A program made the translations under genes and the position numbers. A stretch of 64,000 bases of DNA from positions 1 through 64,000 of the forward strand of contig NZ_MSDF01000054.1 of the NCBI RefSeq assembly GCF_002022275.1. The letters run 5' to 3'. Source of the DNA: Pseudomonas fluorescens (GTDB lineage: Bacteria > Pseudomonadota > Gammaproteobacteria > Pseudomonadales > Pseudomonadaceae). Of this stretch, positions 16,722-25,050 are shown piece by piece (the first letter of the stretch is position 1; each line of letters begins with the position of its first letter). The notes below the pieces were generated by a model. That model did no database searches. It saw only the letters and a list, made by a program, of their open reading frames with translations, and was not told the origin of the DNA.

Positions 16722-17489
16722 ATGTCCAAGACCCACCTGTTTGACCTCGACGGCAAAATCGCATTTGTCTCCGGTGCCAGCCGTGGTATCGGTGAAGCCA
16801 TCGCCAAGTTGCTGGCCCAGCAAGGCGCCCATGTGATTGTGTCCAGCCGCAAGCTCGAAGGCTGCCAGCACGTGGCCGACGCGATCATCGCCGACGGCGG
16901 CAAGGCCACTGCGGTGGCGTGCCATATCGGCGAAATGGAGCAGATCACTCAGGTGTTCGCCGGTATTCGCGAGCAGTTCGGCCGCCTGGACATCCTGGTC
17001 AACAACGCCGCGACCAACCCGCAATTCTGCAACGTACTGGACACCGACCTCGGTGCCTTCCAGAAGACTGTCGATGTAAACATTCGCGGCTACTTCTTCA
17101 TGTCGGTGGAAGCCGGCAAGCTGATGCGCGACAACGGCGGCGGCAGCATCATCAACGTGGCCTCCATCAACGGCATCTCGCCGGGTGTGTTCCAGGGCAT
17201 CTATTCGGTGACCAAGGCCGCCGTGATCAACATGACCAAAGTGTTCGCCAAGGAATGCTCAGCGTTCGGCATTCGTTGCAACGCCTTGCTGCCAGGCCTG
17301 ACGGACACCAAGTTCGCTTCGGCGCTGGTCAAGAACGACGCGATCCTGAAAATGGCCCTGGCGCAGATCCCGCTCAAACGCGTGGCCGACCCGAGCGAAA
17401 TGGCCGGCGCAGTGCTGTTCCTGGCCAGCGATGCGTCCAGTTACACCACCGGTGTGTCGCTGAATGTGGACGGCGGTTTCCTGTCCTGA
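16722..17489 (+). CDS. SDR-family oxidoreductase
   Basis: Classical short-chain dehydrogenase of 255 residues. It has the cofactor loop SGASRGIGEAIA, NNAATNP, the catalytic Ser in IINVASING and the Tyr-x3-Lys in YSVTK, plus the C-terminal GVSLNVDGGFLS. AAGGAAC precedes the ATG. It is co-transcribed with the phosphotransferase and probably acts on the same substrate. Specificity cannot be read. Confidence 0.88.
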   Translation: MSKTHLFDLDGKIAFVSGASRGIGEAIAKLLAQQGAHVIVSSRKLEGCQHVADAIIADGGKATAVACHIGEMEQITQVFAGIREQFGRLDILVNNAATNPQFCNVLDTDLGAFQKTVDVNIRGYFFMSVEAGKLMRDNGGGSIINVASINGISPGVFQGIYSVTKAAVINMTKVFAKECSAFGIRCNALLPGLTDTKFASALVKNDAILKMALAQIPLKRVADPSEMAGAVLFLASDASSYTTGVSLNVDGGFLS

Positions 17490-17503
17490 CAATACAAAAA
17501 CAG

Positions 17504-17590
17504 GTGGGAGCGGGCTTGCCCGCGATAGCGATGTATCAGTGCCTGGTGTATTGGCTGACACACCCTCATCGCGGGCAAGCCCGCTCCCAC
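17504..17590. repeat. REPIN (GCCCGCGA variant)
   Basis: Inverted REP pair whose right end lies three bases from the stop of the convergent AhpD-like gene. Both arms carry CCCGCGAT, a variant not seen in the other copies. Confidence 0.9.
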
Positions 17591-17593
17591 AGT

Positions 17594-18037
17594 TCAAGCG
17601 TTGGGTGGTTGCTGCCGAAAGCTCACCGCCAGGCGGTTCCAGCCACTGATGCTGGACACCGCCATGGTCAGGTCGACCAACTCCTGCTCGCTGAACTCTA
17701 TGCGCACCGCCGCGAAGAGTTCATCCGGCACACCGGAAGTCGGCAGCATCGCCACCGACTCACTCCAGGCTAACGCGGCCTTCTCCCGCGCATTGAAAAA
17801 CGGCGAGTCACGCCACACACACAGCGCAAACAGGCGTCGCTCGGTCTCCCCGCGCTGGCGCGCCGCCATCGAGTGCATGTCGGTACAAAACCCGCAGCCA
17901 TTGAGCTGCGAGACGCGAATCTTGATCAGCTCCAGCAAAGGTTTTTCAATCGACAGACCAAAGGTCGCAGCCTCCAGCATCAACATGCCCTTGAGCGCTT
18001 GCGGTGAGGCGGTGTAGTAATCCAGACGGGCTTCCAT
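17594..18037 (-). CDS. AhpD-like carboxymuconolactone decarboxylase family protein
   Basis: Protein of 147 residues with the alkylhydroperoxidase AhpD core. The redox motif is LNGCGFCTDMHSMAAR, with the CxxC and the downstream His, preceded by LLELIKIRVSQ. Family members reduce peroxides or act as electron donors through this disulfide. It is divergent from a MocR-type regulator; such regulators commonly control the gene next to them. Confidence 0.88.
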   Translation of the reverse strand: MEARLDYYTASPQALKGMLMLEAATFGLSIEKPLLELIKIRVSQLNGCGFCTDMHSMAARQRGETERRLFALCVWRDSPFFNAREKAALAWSESVAMLPTSGVPDELFAAVRIEFSEQELVDLTMAVSSISGWNRLAVSFRQQPPNA

Positions 18038-18107
18038 GGGCGATTCTCGGGCGACAGGTGCGATGACAACACAGCCTAGAGCCCGGGCGGCATAAGCCCT
18101 ATAACCA

Positions 18108-18125
18108 ATCGAGCGGTTTATCGAG
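18108..18125 (+). promoter_or_regulatory. Direct repeat in the AhpD/MocR spacer
   Basis: ATCGAG-CGGTTT-ATCGAG repeats with a 12-base period between the two divergent starts. MocR/GabR regulators usually bind direct repeats in such divergent spacers, so this is a candidate site. Confidence 0.35.
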
Positions 18126-18190
18126 AGACCATTTTGAGCACGCCCTGCGAGCGAGTAACCTTGGCGCAGCTAAACGTATCAGGATGAGAC

Positions 18191-19624
18191 ATGGAACTGC
18201 ACGTGGTGATCAAAGGCCGCAAGGACCTGGCCGAACAACTCTACCAACAGCTGCGTGAGGCCATTGGCTCCGGGCGCCTGGCCGCCGGCGCCCAACTGCC
18301 GCCCAGCCGCCTGCTTGCCGAACAACTGGGGGTGTCGCGCAAGACCGTCTCCGACACCTACGCCACCCTGACTTACGAAGGCCTGCTGGTGGGCAAGACC
18401 GGCCGCGGTACCTTCGTCAACGCCCACGCGCCCCAGGCCGAGCGCCTGCAAACGGCCACTGACCTGGCCTGCGCCGCCAACCTGGCGAAATGGGCTGCGT
18501 TGCCCACACCCATGCGCCACCCCACGCGCGACAGCACCCTGCGGTATGAATTTATTGGCGGCGCCACCTCGCGCCATCAGTTCCCCCAGGATGAATGGCG
18601 GCGCTGCACCCAGGACGCGTTGCGCCGCATCGCCCAGAACAGCGGCTTTTACAGCCAACCTGAAGGGTTACCGGCATTGCGCGAGGCCATCGCCGGGCAT
18701 ATCGCCTTTTCCCGAGGGGTCAAATGCCGCGCTGACGGCATCGTCGTCACCAATGGCGCCCAGCAGGCGCTGGACCTGATCGCCCGTGTCGTACTCGAAG
18801 CGGGCAGCACGGTGGCCATGGAAGACCCCGGCTACAGCCCCGCGCGCCAGCTGTTCGTGGCGATGGGCGCGCAGGTGGTGGGTGTGCCGGTCGATGACGA
18901 AGGCATCCAGGTCGATCACATCCCTGAGGGCACCCGGCTGATCTATGTCACGCCGTCCCATCAGTTCCCGCTCGGCATGCCCATGAGCCTGCCACGCCGC
19001 GACGCCTTGCTGGCGCGCGCTTTCGAGCTGGGCGCAATCATCATCGAGGACGACTACGACAGCGAATTCCGCTACGAAGGCCGCCCCACCGACTCCCTGC
19101 AAAGCATGGACACCCGGGGCGTGGTGACCTACGTCGGGACCTTCTCGAAAACCTTGCTGCCCGAGCTGCGCCTGGGTTACGCCGTGCTGCCACCGGCCAT
19201 TTATGGCGCGGTGCTCAAAGCCAAGCAACTAACCGATCAGCACAGCTCCACCCTGCCGCAATGGGCGCTGGCCAAGTTCATCAGCGAGGGGTATCTGCTT
19301 AAACATATTCGCCGCTGCCACACGGTCTATGCCGGTCGGCGCGAGCGAATCCTGCAGCGTCTGGCGGGCGACTTATCGCCATGGTTCGACGCCGTGCCTA
19401 CCGTAGCCGGGTTCCACTTGGCGGCTCTGTGCAAGGTGCCAGTGAATATCCCGTTGCTGATGGAACTGGCCCGTCAGGTGGAGGTGGGGCTGTACCCGGT
19501 GGACGGGTTCTTTCATGACACGCCGGTAAGGTCAGGCCTGATTATTGGGTTTGGCGCGATCGAGTTGCTCGACATCGACCCGGCGCTGGACAGGGTGCGC
19601 GACATTCTCGAGCAGATTGGCTAG
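18191..19624 (+). CDS. MocR/PdxR-type GntR regulator with aminotransferase domain
   Basis: Fusion regulator of 477 residues. Residues about 10-80 are a GntR winged helix (LYQQLREAIGSGRLAAGAQLPPSRLLAEQLGVSR). After a linker rich in Ala and Pro comes a fold-type I aminotransferase domain, with the PLP-binding lysine in GTFSKTLLPELRLGY and the Asp-Tyr in EDDYDSEFRY. Such proteins bind pyridoxal phosphate and typically regulate a divergent neighbour. Here the neighbour is the AhpD-like gene. No evidence for catalytic activity. Confidence 0.9.
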   Translation: MELHVVIKGRKDLAEQLYQQLREAIGSGRLAAGAQLPPSRLLAEQLGVSRKTVSDTYATLTYEGLLVGKTGRGTFVNAHAPQAERLQTATDLACAANLAKWAALPTPMRHPTRDSTLRYEFIGGATSRHQFPQDEWRRCTQDALRRIAQNSGFYSQPEGLPALREAIAGHIAFSRGVKCRADGIVVTNGAQQALDLIARVVLEAGSTVAMEDPGYSPARQLFVAMGAQVVGVPVDDEGIQVDHIPEGTRLIYVTPSHQFPLGMPMSLPRRDALLARAFELGAIIIEDDYDSEFRYEGRPTDSLQSMDTRGVVTYVGTFSKTLLPELRLGYAVLPPAIYGAVLKAKQLTDQHSSTLPQWALAKFISEGYLLKHIRRCHTVYAGRRERILQRLAGDLSPWFDAVPTVAGFHLAALCKVPVNIPLLMELARQVEVGLYPVDGFFHDTPVRSGLIIGFGAIELLDIDPALDRVRDILEQIG

Positions 19625-19705
19625 GTGGTTTTCCGGCGAATTGGACATTGGTCGGGCCGGCGCTCGGGCGTAGGGTGAAGCGGTCTCGAACTGCTCGGAA
19701 ACCTC

Positions 19706-20110
19706 ATGATGAAACGACTGCTCGCCACCACGCTGATGCTCGCCTCCCTCAGCGCCTTCGCCCATGAACCGGTGTACAACCAGGAATCGATCAAGGTGCT
19801 GCAAGAACACGCCCTGACCAATGTGCCCGGCAAGAAGACCCTCATGCTCACCGTGGACTACGCCCCCGGGCAGGCCACCGTACCCCATAGCCATACCGGC
19901 ACTGCCGTGGCGTATGTGCTGGAAGGCGCGATTACTTCACGGGTGAATGACGAAAAAGCCAAAACCTACCAGGTCGGCGAATCCTTCTACGAACCCGCCG
20001 GTTCGCGCCACTTTGAATCGAGCAATGCCAGCCAGACCAAGCCCGCGAAGTTGCTGGTGGTGATGGTGCTGGATGACAAGGCTGAGGTGCTCACGCCCCT
20101 GCCCAAGTAA
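19706..20110 (+). CDS. Exported cupin-domain protein
   Basis: Small periplasmic protein of 134 residues. An N-terminal signal peptide (MKRLLATTLMLASLSAFA) is followed by one cupin barrel: PHSHTGTAVAYVLEGAI contains the first metal motif with two His, and GESFYEPAGSRHFES the second with Glu and His. Two adjacent ATG codons are possible starts. It lies 80 bases after the MocR gene on the same strand and may share its transcript. Enzymatic role unknown. Confidence 0.85.
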   Translation: MMKRLLATTLMLASLSAFAHEPVYNQESIKVLQEHALTNVPGKKTLMLTVDYAPGQATVPHSHTGTAVAYVLEGAITSRVNDEKAKTYQVGESFYEPAGSRHFESSNASQTKPAKLLVVMVLDDKAEVLTPLPK

Positions 20111-20132
20111 TCACCCACACTGCAAATCTCAT

Positions 20133-20219
20133 GTGGGAGCTGGCTTGCCTGCGATAGCGGTACATCAGTCAAAGATAGGTCAGCTGACCTACCGCTATCG
20201 CAGGCAAGCCAGCTCCCAC
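20133..20219. repeat. REPIN
   Basis: Inverted REP pair between convergent cupin and tag genes. Confidence 0.9.
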
Positions 20220-20245
20220 AGTTTTAACTGAGTTCAGCCTGGAAC

Positions 20246-20875
20246 TCAGGGGCGCTTGAACTCGCGGCGCAGGCGCTCGATTTGAGCGCGACAAGCACAG
20301 CCTTCCAGATGATCATTCACCATCCCCAACGCCTGCATCAGCGCATACATCGTCGTCGGCCCCACATACGTCCAGCCACGCTTCTTCAAGGCCTTCGACA
20401 ACCGCACAGACGCCGGTGAAGTCGGGTTACCCGTCCAGTACGCCATATCCACCACCGCCGGGCGCTCTGCATCATCGGGCTCAAATGCCCACAGCCAACG
20501 GGCCAGCGAGCCGGTCTCATCCACCAGTTCACACGCCCTGCGCGCATTGTTGATGGTCGATACGATCTTCGCGCGGTTGCGCACAATCCCCGGATCCTGC
20601 ATCAACCGCTCGATATCCGCCTCGCCGTACTTCGCCACCTTGCGAAAATCAAAGCCCTCAAACGCCACCCGAAACTGCTCACGCTTGCGCAGGATAGTGA
20701 TCCACGCCATGCCCGCCTGAAAACCTTCCAGGCAAATCTTCTCGTACAGCGCCTTATCGTCCGCCACCGGCACACCCCATTCGTGGTCGTGGTAGCGCGG
20801 GTACTCCACTGCGGCCGTGCGCCAGGTACAAAACGTTTGCCCTGATTCGTCGGTGGTCAATCCTGCTGTGTCCAT
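20246..20875 (-). CDS. tag: DNA-3-methyladenine glycosylase I
   Basis: Base-excision repair enzyme that removes 3-methyladenine from DNA. The 209 residues align by eye with E. coli Tag: YHDHEWGVPVADDKALYEKICLEGFQAGMAWITIL, GIVRNRAKIVSTINNAR, SKALKKRGWTYVGPTTMYALMQALGMVNDH. The zinc-site residues appear as a Cys in the N terminus (TFCTW), the first His of YHDHEW, the His of NDHLEG and a following Cys. The N terminus is about 13 residues longer than in E. coli. Single gene. Confidence 0.93.
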   Translation of the reverse strand: MDTAGLTTDESGQTFCTWRTAAVEYPRYHDHEWGVPVADDKALYEKICLEGFQAGMAWITILRKREQFRVAFEGFDFRKVAKYGEADIERLMQDPGIVRNRAKIVSTINNARRACELVDETGSLARWLWAFEPDDAERPAVVDMAYWTGNPTSPASVRLSKALKKRGWTYVGPTTMYALMQALGMVNDHLEGCACRAQIERLRREFKRP

Positions 20876-20960
20876 CCATCACCTCGCGTAACAAGCGGCG
20901 GATGATAAGCGAAAAAATTTGTGCCCCGCCAACCGCTCAAGCATCGGCCTTCACGACCAA

Positions 20961-21057
20961 CTGGTCAGACCGGGACCTGTCAACCGACGAATATTTACTT
21001 GTGATTTCAAAAAACCCGAGCGTAGACTGGCCGCGCACTGGACTTACCGGTAAGACC
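20961..21057 (+). promoter_or_regulatory. Promoter with two FadR-type operator sites before the DctA-like gene
   Basis: TTGTGA (20999-21004) and TAGACT (21023-21028) are 18 bases apart, giving a start near 21035. GGTCAGACC (20963-20971) lies upstream and GGTAAGACC (21049-21057) just downstream of it. The second overlaps the perfect palindrome CTTACCGGTAAG (21043-21054). Both match the GT-N3-AC core bound by FadR-subgroup GntR proteins. A small leader hairpin GCCCTGG/CCAGGGC follows at 21069-21087. Confidence 0.55.
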
Positions 21058-21107
21058 ACAACAATTAAGCCCTGGAACCACCAGGGCACCGAATAGAGAT
21101 CCCTCCC

Positions 21108-22418
21108 ATGCTCAGATGGTGCTCGCGCTCGATTTTCCTCCAAGTCGTGATTGGCCTGATGCTCGGCATCGCCTGCGGCCTGGCCCTTCCCGAATTCTCC
21201 TCGCAACTCAAACCCCTGGGTGACGGCTTTATCAAGCTGATCAAAATGCTGATTGGCCTGATCGTGTTCTGCGTGGTGGTCAGCGGCATTTCCGGCGCGG
21301 GCGACTTGAAAAAAGTCGGGCGCATCGGCCTCAAGTCGGTCATCTACTTTGAAGTGCTCACCACTGTGGCCTTGGTGATTGGCCTGATCATGGCCTTCAG
21401 CACCGGCATCGGCCAAGGCGCGAATATTCACCTGGAGCAATTGTCGTCCGCCGGGCTCAATGAGCTGGCCGACAAGGGCCAGCACATCCGCGGCACCAGC
21501 CAGTTCCTGATGGAGCTGATCCCCAACTCGGTGATCGGCGCCTTCGCCGACAACAACGTGCTGCAAGTGCTGCTGTTCTCGGTGCTGTTCGGCAGCGCGC
21601 TGAACCTAGTGGGCGAAGCGGCGTCGGGGATCTCGCGGCTGATCAACGAACTGAGCCATGTGATTTTTCGCATCATGGGCATGATCGTGCGCCTGGCGCC
21701 GATTGGCGTGTTTGGTGCGATCGCCTTTACCACCAGCACCTACGGCCTGGACTCGCTGCAACACCTGGGCAGCCTCGTGGGCTTGTTCTACCTGACGTGC
21801 TTCGCCTTTGTCGGGCTGGTGCTCGGCTTGGTGATGCGCCTGTCGGGCCTGCGCATGCTGCCGTTGCTCAAGTACCTGCGCGAAGAGCTGCTGATCGTGA
21901 TGGGCACCGCCTCCTCCGACGCCGTGCTGCCCCAGATCATGCGTAAGCTGGAACACCTTGGCATCGGCAGCTCCACCGTGGGCCTGGTGATTCCGACGGG
22001 GTATTCGTTCAACCTCGACGGTTTCTCCATCTACCTGACGCTGGCCATCGTGTTTATTGCCAACGCCACCGGCACGCCGCTGTCGATGACCGATTTGCTG
22101 ACCATCCTGCTGGTGTCGCTGATCACTTCCAAAGGCGCCCACGGCATTCCAGGTTCCGCACTGGTGATTCTGGCGGCCACGCTCACAGCCATCCCGGCGA
22201 TTCCGGTGGTGGGCCTGGTGCTGGTGTTGGCCGTGGACTGGTTCATGGGCATCGGCCGTGCGTTGACTAACCTGATCGGCAACTGCGTCGCGACTGTGGC
22301 GATTGCTCGCTGGGAAAAAGACATCGATATCCAGCGTGCCAACAAGGTCCTCGACGGCCAGCAAGGCTATGCGTTCCAGGCCAAGAAGCCGGTGCTGCCG
22401 GCGCATCAGGAGTTCTAA
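21108..22418 (+). CDS. DctA-type dicarboxylate/amino acid:cation symporter
   Basis: DAACS-family inner-membrane symporter of 436 residues. It shares DctA features: KPLGDGFIKLIKMLIGLIVF, SVIGAFADNNVLQVLLFSVLFG and VIPTGYSFNLDG. The re-entrant serine loop reads GTASSDAVLP where DctA has GTSSSESALP, and the later motif is SKGAHGIPGSA rather than SKGAAGVTGSG. So it is a paralogue that may take a different acid. Likely substrates are C4-dicarboxylates or related organic acids. Two GntR-family regulators follow on the same strand, and FadR-type sites sit in its promoter. Confidence 0.87.
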   Translation: MLRWCSRSIFLQVVIGLMLGIACGLALPEFSSQLKPLGDGFIKLIKMLIGLIVFCVVVSGISGAGDLKKVGRIGLKSVIYFEVLTTVALVIGLIMAFSTGIGQGANIHLEQLSSAGLNELADKGQHIRGTSQFLMELIPNSVIGAFADNNVLQVLLFSVLFGSALNLVGEAASGISRLINELSHVIFRIMGMIVRLAPIGVFGAIAFTTSTYGLDSLQHLGSLVGLFYLTCFAFVGLVLGLVMRLSGLRMLPLLKYLREELLIVMGTASSDAVLPQIMRKLEHLGIGSSTVGLVIPTGYSFNLDGFSIYLTLAIVFIANATGTPLSMTDLLTILLVSLITSKGAHGIPGSALVILAATLTAIPAIPVVGLVLVLAVDWFMGIGRALTNLIGNCVATVAIARWEKDIDIQRANKVLDGQQGYAFQAKKPVLPAHQEF

Positions 22419-22446
22419 CGCGCTCCCGAGAACACCACCTGTCAAT

Positions 22447-22533
22447 GTGGGAGCTGGCTTGCCTGCGATTGCGGCAGGTCAGCCAACTCATCTGTATCTG
22501 ATATACCGCAATCGCAGGCAAGCCAGCTCCCAC
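22447..22533. repeat. REPIN
   Basis: Inverted REP pair between the symporter and the FadR-like regulator genes; both arms are the GAGCTGGC form. Confidence 0.9.
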
Positions 22534-22587
22534 ATTGGGACGTCACACGATTCACTACCGTATTTGCAACACCAAGGAGACGTAGAC

Positions 22588-23289
22588 GTGATCAGCACCT
22601 CAACCGTCGTTAATTCAGTGGTACAAAAACTGCGCGCCGCCTTGGCAAAGGGTCAGTGGCGCCGGGGCGAAATGCTCCCTGGCCAGCGCGAACTCGCCGA
22701 ACAAATGGGCATAAGCCGCCCAAGCCTGCGCGAAGCCGTGATCGTGCTCGAAACCCTCGGCCTGGTGCGCTCCATGCCCGGCAAGGGCGTGGTGGTCCTC
22801 GAAACCAGCGTCAGCGAACCGCACGCCAGCGACGCCGTGGCCGACGCCAGCCTCGAAGACATCCTGCAACTGCGCTACACCCTGGAACCCTTCATTGTCG
22901 GCCTGGTGGCCCAGACCATCAGCAGCAAGGAAGTCGGCCAACTGCGCCTGACCCTCATGGACATGCGCGAAGCCCTCGACGCGGAGGACGCCGAAGCCGG
23001 CATGAACGCCTATATCGGCTTCCACGAAGAACTGTTCGCACTCACCTCCAACCCGATCTTCCAGAACGTGGTGCAACAAACCAGCAACGCCCTCAAGCAG
23101 AGCGCCCAGGTGCTGCGCAACTCTCCCGAGCATCTGGCCGAACGCCTGCAGGAAAACGAAGCCGTGGTGCGCGCCATCCGCAACAAGAACAGCGCCCTGG
23201 CCAGCGCCGAAATGCGCCGGCATATCCTTCAGGAAGGCTTGCGCATGGGCATTCGCTTGAACATCCCGGACGACCATCTGGGCAGCTGA
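22588..23289 (+). CDS. FadR-subfamily GntR regulator (FCD domain)
   Basis: Transcription factor of 233 residues. The GntR winged helix is clear (KGQWRRGEMLPGQRELAEQMGISRPSLREAVIVLETLGLV), followed by an all-helical FCD ligand domain with LRYTLEPF, FHEELF and terminal EMRRHI. I chose GTG at 22588 because AAGGAGA sits seven bases upstream; the longer open frame begins inside the symporter and the REPIN. It probably controls the symporter and itself through the GGTMAGACC sites. The effector is likely an organic acid, by family habit. Confidence 0.87.
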   Translation: MISTSTVVNSVVQKLRAALAKGQWRRGEMLPGQRELAEQMGISRPSLREAVIVLETLGLVRSMPGKGVVVLETSVSEPHASDAVADASLEDILQLRYTLEPFIVGLVAQTISSKEVGQLRLTLMDMREALDAEDAEAGMNAYIGFHEELFALTSNPIFQNVVQQTSNALKQSAQVLRNSPEHLAERLQENEAVVRAIRNKNSALASAEMRRHILQEGLRMGIRLNIPDDHLGS

Positions 23290-23306
23290 CTTTTTGGAGA
23301 CAGGCC

Positions 23307-24002
23307 ATGACCGCTCACGCCCTGCAACGCAATTCTGTCGTCGCCACCCTGCCCGCGATGCGCCTGGTGGCCGGTAAAAAGCCGTCGGTGGATGACATTT
23401 ACCCGCGCTTGTTCGACGCCATTCTCGAACAGCGTATCGCGCCATCCAGCCGCTTTACCGAGGAGAGCCTGGGTGAAACCTTTGGGGTGAGCCGCAGCGT
23501 GATTCGTCGGGTACTGGCCAAACTGTCCCACCAACAAGTGATTATCCTGCGCCCTAACCAGCGCGCCCAAGTGGCCGCACCGGATGCCTTGCAGACGCGG
23601 CAGATTCTCGAAGCGCGACGGATGACCGAAATGACCGTGGTGCAACTGGCCTGCGCCCATGCCACGGCGGCGCAGATCCGCCAATTGCGCGAGCTGATCG
23701 GCCGCGAGCGTGACTGCATCGAGCGTGATCAGCGGGGGCCGGCGATTCGGTTGTCGGGGGAGTTTCATCTGCAATTGGCCGCGATTGCAGGGAATGGACC
23801 GCTGGCACAATTCCTCAACAGCCTGGTGCCGTTGACGTCGTTGGTCATTGCCCAGTTTGAAGCGAAAGCCTGCACCTATTGCGCCTGGCAAGAGCATATG
23901 GCGATCGTTGAGGCGGTCGAGCAAAGGGACTCAGCCACCGCAACAGCACTGATGACCAGACACCTGGATCACCTGGAAAGCAAATTGCTGAAACACCACT
24001 GA
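23307..24002 (+). CDS. GntR-family regulator (FCD type)
   Basis: Second GntR regulator of 231 residues, 17 bases after the first. It has the winged helix RFTEESLGETFGVSRSVIRRVLAKLSHQQVI and a FCD-like effector domain with FHLQLAAIAGN and EHMAIVEAVEQRD. TTTGGAGA precedes the ATG. Sequence is not closely similar to its neighbour, so it is a separate acquisition rather than a recent duplication. Tandem FCD regulators next to one transporter are unusual; they may respond to different acids. Confidence 0.85.
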   Translation: MTAHALQRNSVVATLPAMRLVAGKKPSVDDIYPRLFDAILEQRIAPSSRFTEESLGETFGVSRSVIRRVLAKLSHQQVIILRPNQRAQVAAPDALQTRQILEARRMTEMTVVQLACAHATAAQIRQLRELIGRERDCIERDQRGPAIRLSGEFHLQLAAIAGNGPLAQFLNSLVPLTSLVIAQFEAKACTYCAWQEHMAIVEAVEQRDSATATALMTRHLDHLESKLLKHH

Positions 24003-24027
24003 TCCCCCGCCAAATGAAGATCAAAAT

Positions 24028-24053
24028 GCGGGAGCTGGCTTGCCTGCTCCCAC
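24028..24053. repeat. Collapsed REP remnant
   Basis: GGGAGCTGGCTTGCCTG runs straight into GCTCCCAC, so most of the centre and second arm are lost. Looks like an internal deletion of a REPIN. Confidence 0.7.
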
Positions 24054-24174
24054 ACCAGCGCTAAAGCGGACTACCGTAGATACGGCGTAATCGCGATCAA
24101 ATTGCGTATTTACTGACAGAGTACGCCAGCTAAAATTTTCACAATGCGGGCCTTTCAGAAAACCTCGCACACGG

Positions 24175-24801
24175 ATGAACACCTCAATGCATGCCCTGGC
24201 CTTTACCCTGACAGCGGCTCTTTTCGCTCCATTTGCACTGGCGGGCAACGAGTCGATAGACACTCAAATCATCACCCCAGCACGCCCGGTATGGTTGCTT
24301 GAGCGGCCCTACCCGGACGGCCCGATGCTGACAGCCCGTACTTTTGGTGACAGCGCTTACGGCGACTTCCATACCAACGCCAACCTGGAAATAAGCTGTC
24401 ACCCGCAGAATCCGGCGGCCAGTCTTACACTGCAGGTCTCGCCACAATCTCTGGGCTTCGACAGTGACCCATTTGAAGGCAAAGATGCCCCTGCAAATGG
24501 CCCATTGCGTATTATCAGCGGAACACGCACTGCCATCGAACTGCCAGCAAATGGCGTTTGGACTTATGGCGGGGCTTTCCAGGTCGGTACGATCTTCGCG
24601 ATCAGCGCCTCTGTCCCGCGAGATGAATTAGCCTACTGGGCCAGCGATGCCTCACGCGGGCAAACCCTGACACTTTTGTTAGCGCCCGCCACTGAGGGCG
24701 CGAAGCCGCTGAAAGCATCGTTCACATTGCCGGCAAACAACAATGGGCTGAAAACAGCCATCCTGCCTTGCCTGGGTCCTGACGGCACGACTACACGCTA
24801 A
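24175..24801 (+). CDS. Exported protein of unknown function (208 aa)
   Basis: I do not recognise this protein. Residues 1-23 form a signal peptide with a cleavage site like ALA-GNES. The mature part is rich in Thr, Pro and Ala, has two cysteines (SCHPQN and LPCLGP) that could form a disulfide, and a predicted beta-rich pattern. It ends with a short polar tail. It is flanked by REP fragments, with no obvious operon partner. Probably periplasmic. Internal Met5 is an alternative start. Confidence 0.65.
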   Translation: MNTSMHALAFTLTAALFAPFALAGNESIDTQIITPARPVWLLERPYPDGPMLTARTFGDSAYGDFHTNANLEISCHPQNPAASLTLQVSPQSLGFDSDPFEGKDAPANGPLRIISGTRTAIELPANGVWTYGGAFQVGTIFAISASVPRDELAYWASDASRGQTLTLLLAPATEGAKPLKASFTLPANNNGLKTAILPCLGPDGTTTR

Positions 24802-24821
24802 AGTTTGAGATCGCACACCCT

Positions 24822-24854
24822 GTGGGAGCTGGCTTGCCTGCGATAGCGGTGGCT
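24822..24854. repeat. Single REP half-element
   Basis: One REP arm followed by unrelated sequence; the second arm is missing. Confidence 0.8.
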
Positions 24855-25006
24855 CAGCAATAGAGAGACGCTGTTGAACAAGGGGACGTGGCACACACCG
24901 TGAACCTGATAACTCAGCACCTGAATCATCTGACTCATCGACTGGCGCGCTGACAAAAGCCCCACCCCCTAGATATGTAGCGCTTATGATCCAGACAGTT
25001 TCCATA

Positions 25007-25043
25007 ACCTGTGTTTGCACTAATAAAGTGCCTCATCACAGGT
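25007..25043 (+). promoter_or_regulatory. Hairpin covering the ribosome site of the next gene
   Basis: ACCTGTG (25007-25013) pairs with CACAGGT (25037-25043), enclosing GCACT/AGTGC. The right arm contains AGG, the only Shine-Dalgarno-like bases before the ATG at 25051. It could therefore limit translation. Confidence 0.4.
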
Positions 25044-25050
25044 AACCACC

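Noticed and set aside
22303..22587. N-terminal extension of the FadR-like regulator
   Set aside because: Would read through the symporter end and a REPIN; GTG 22588 has a strong ribosome site.
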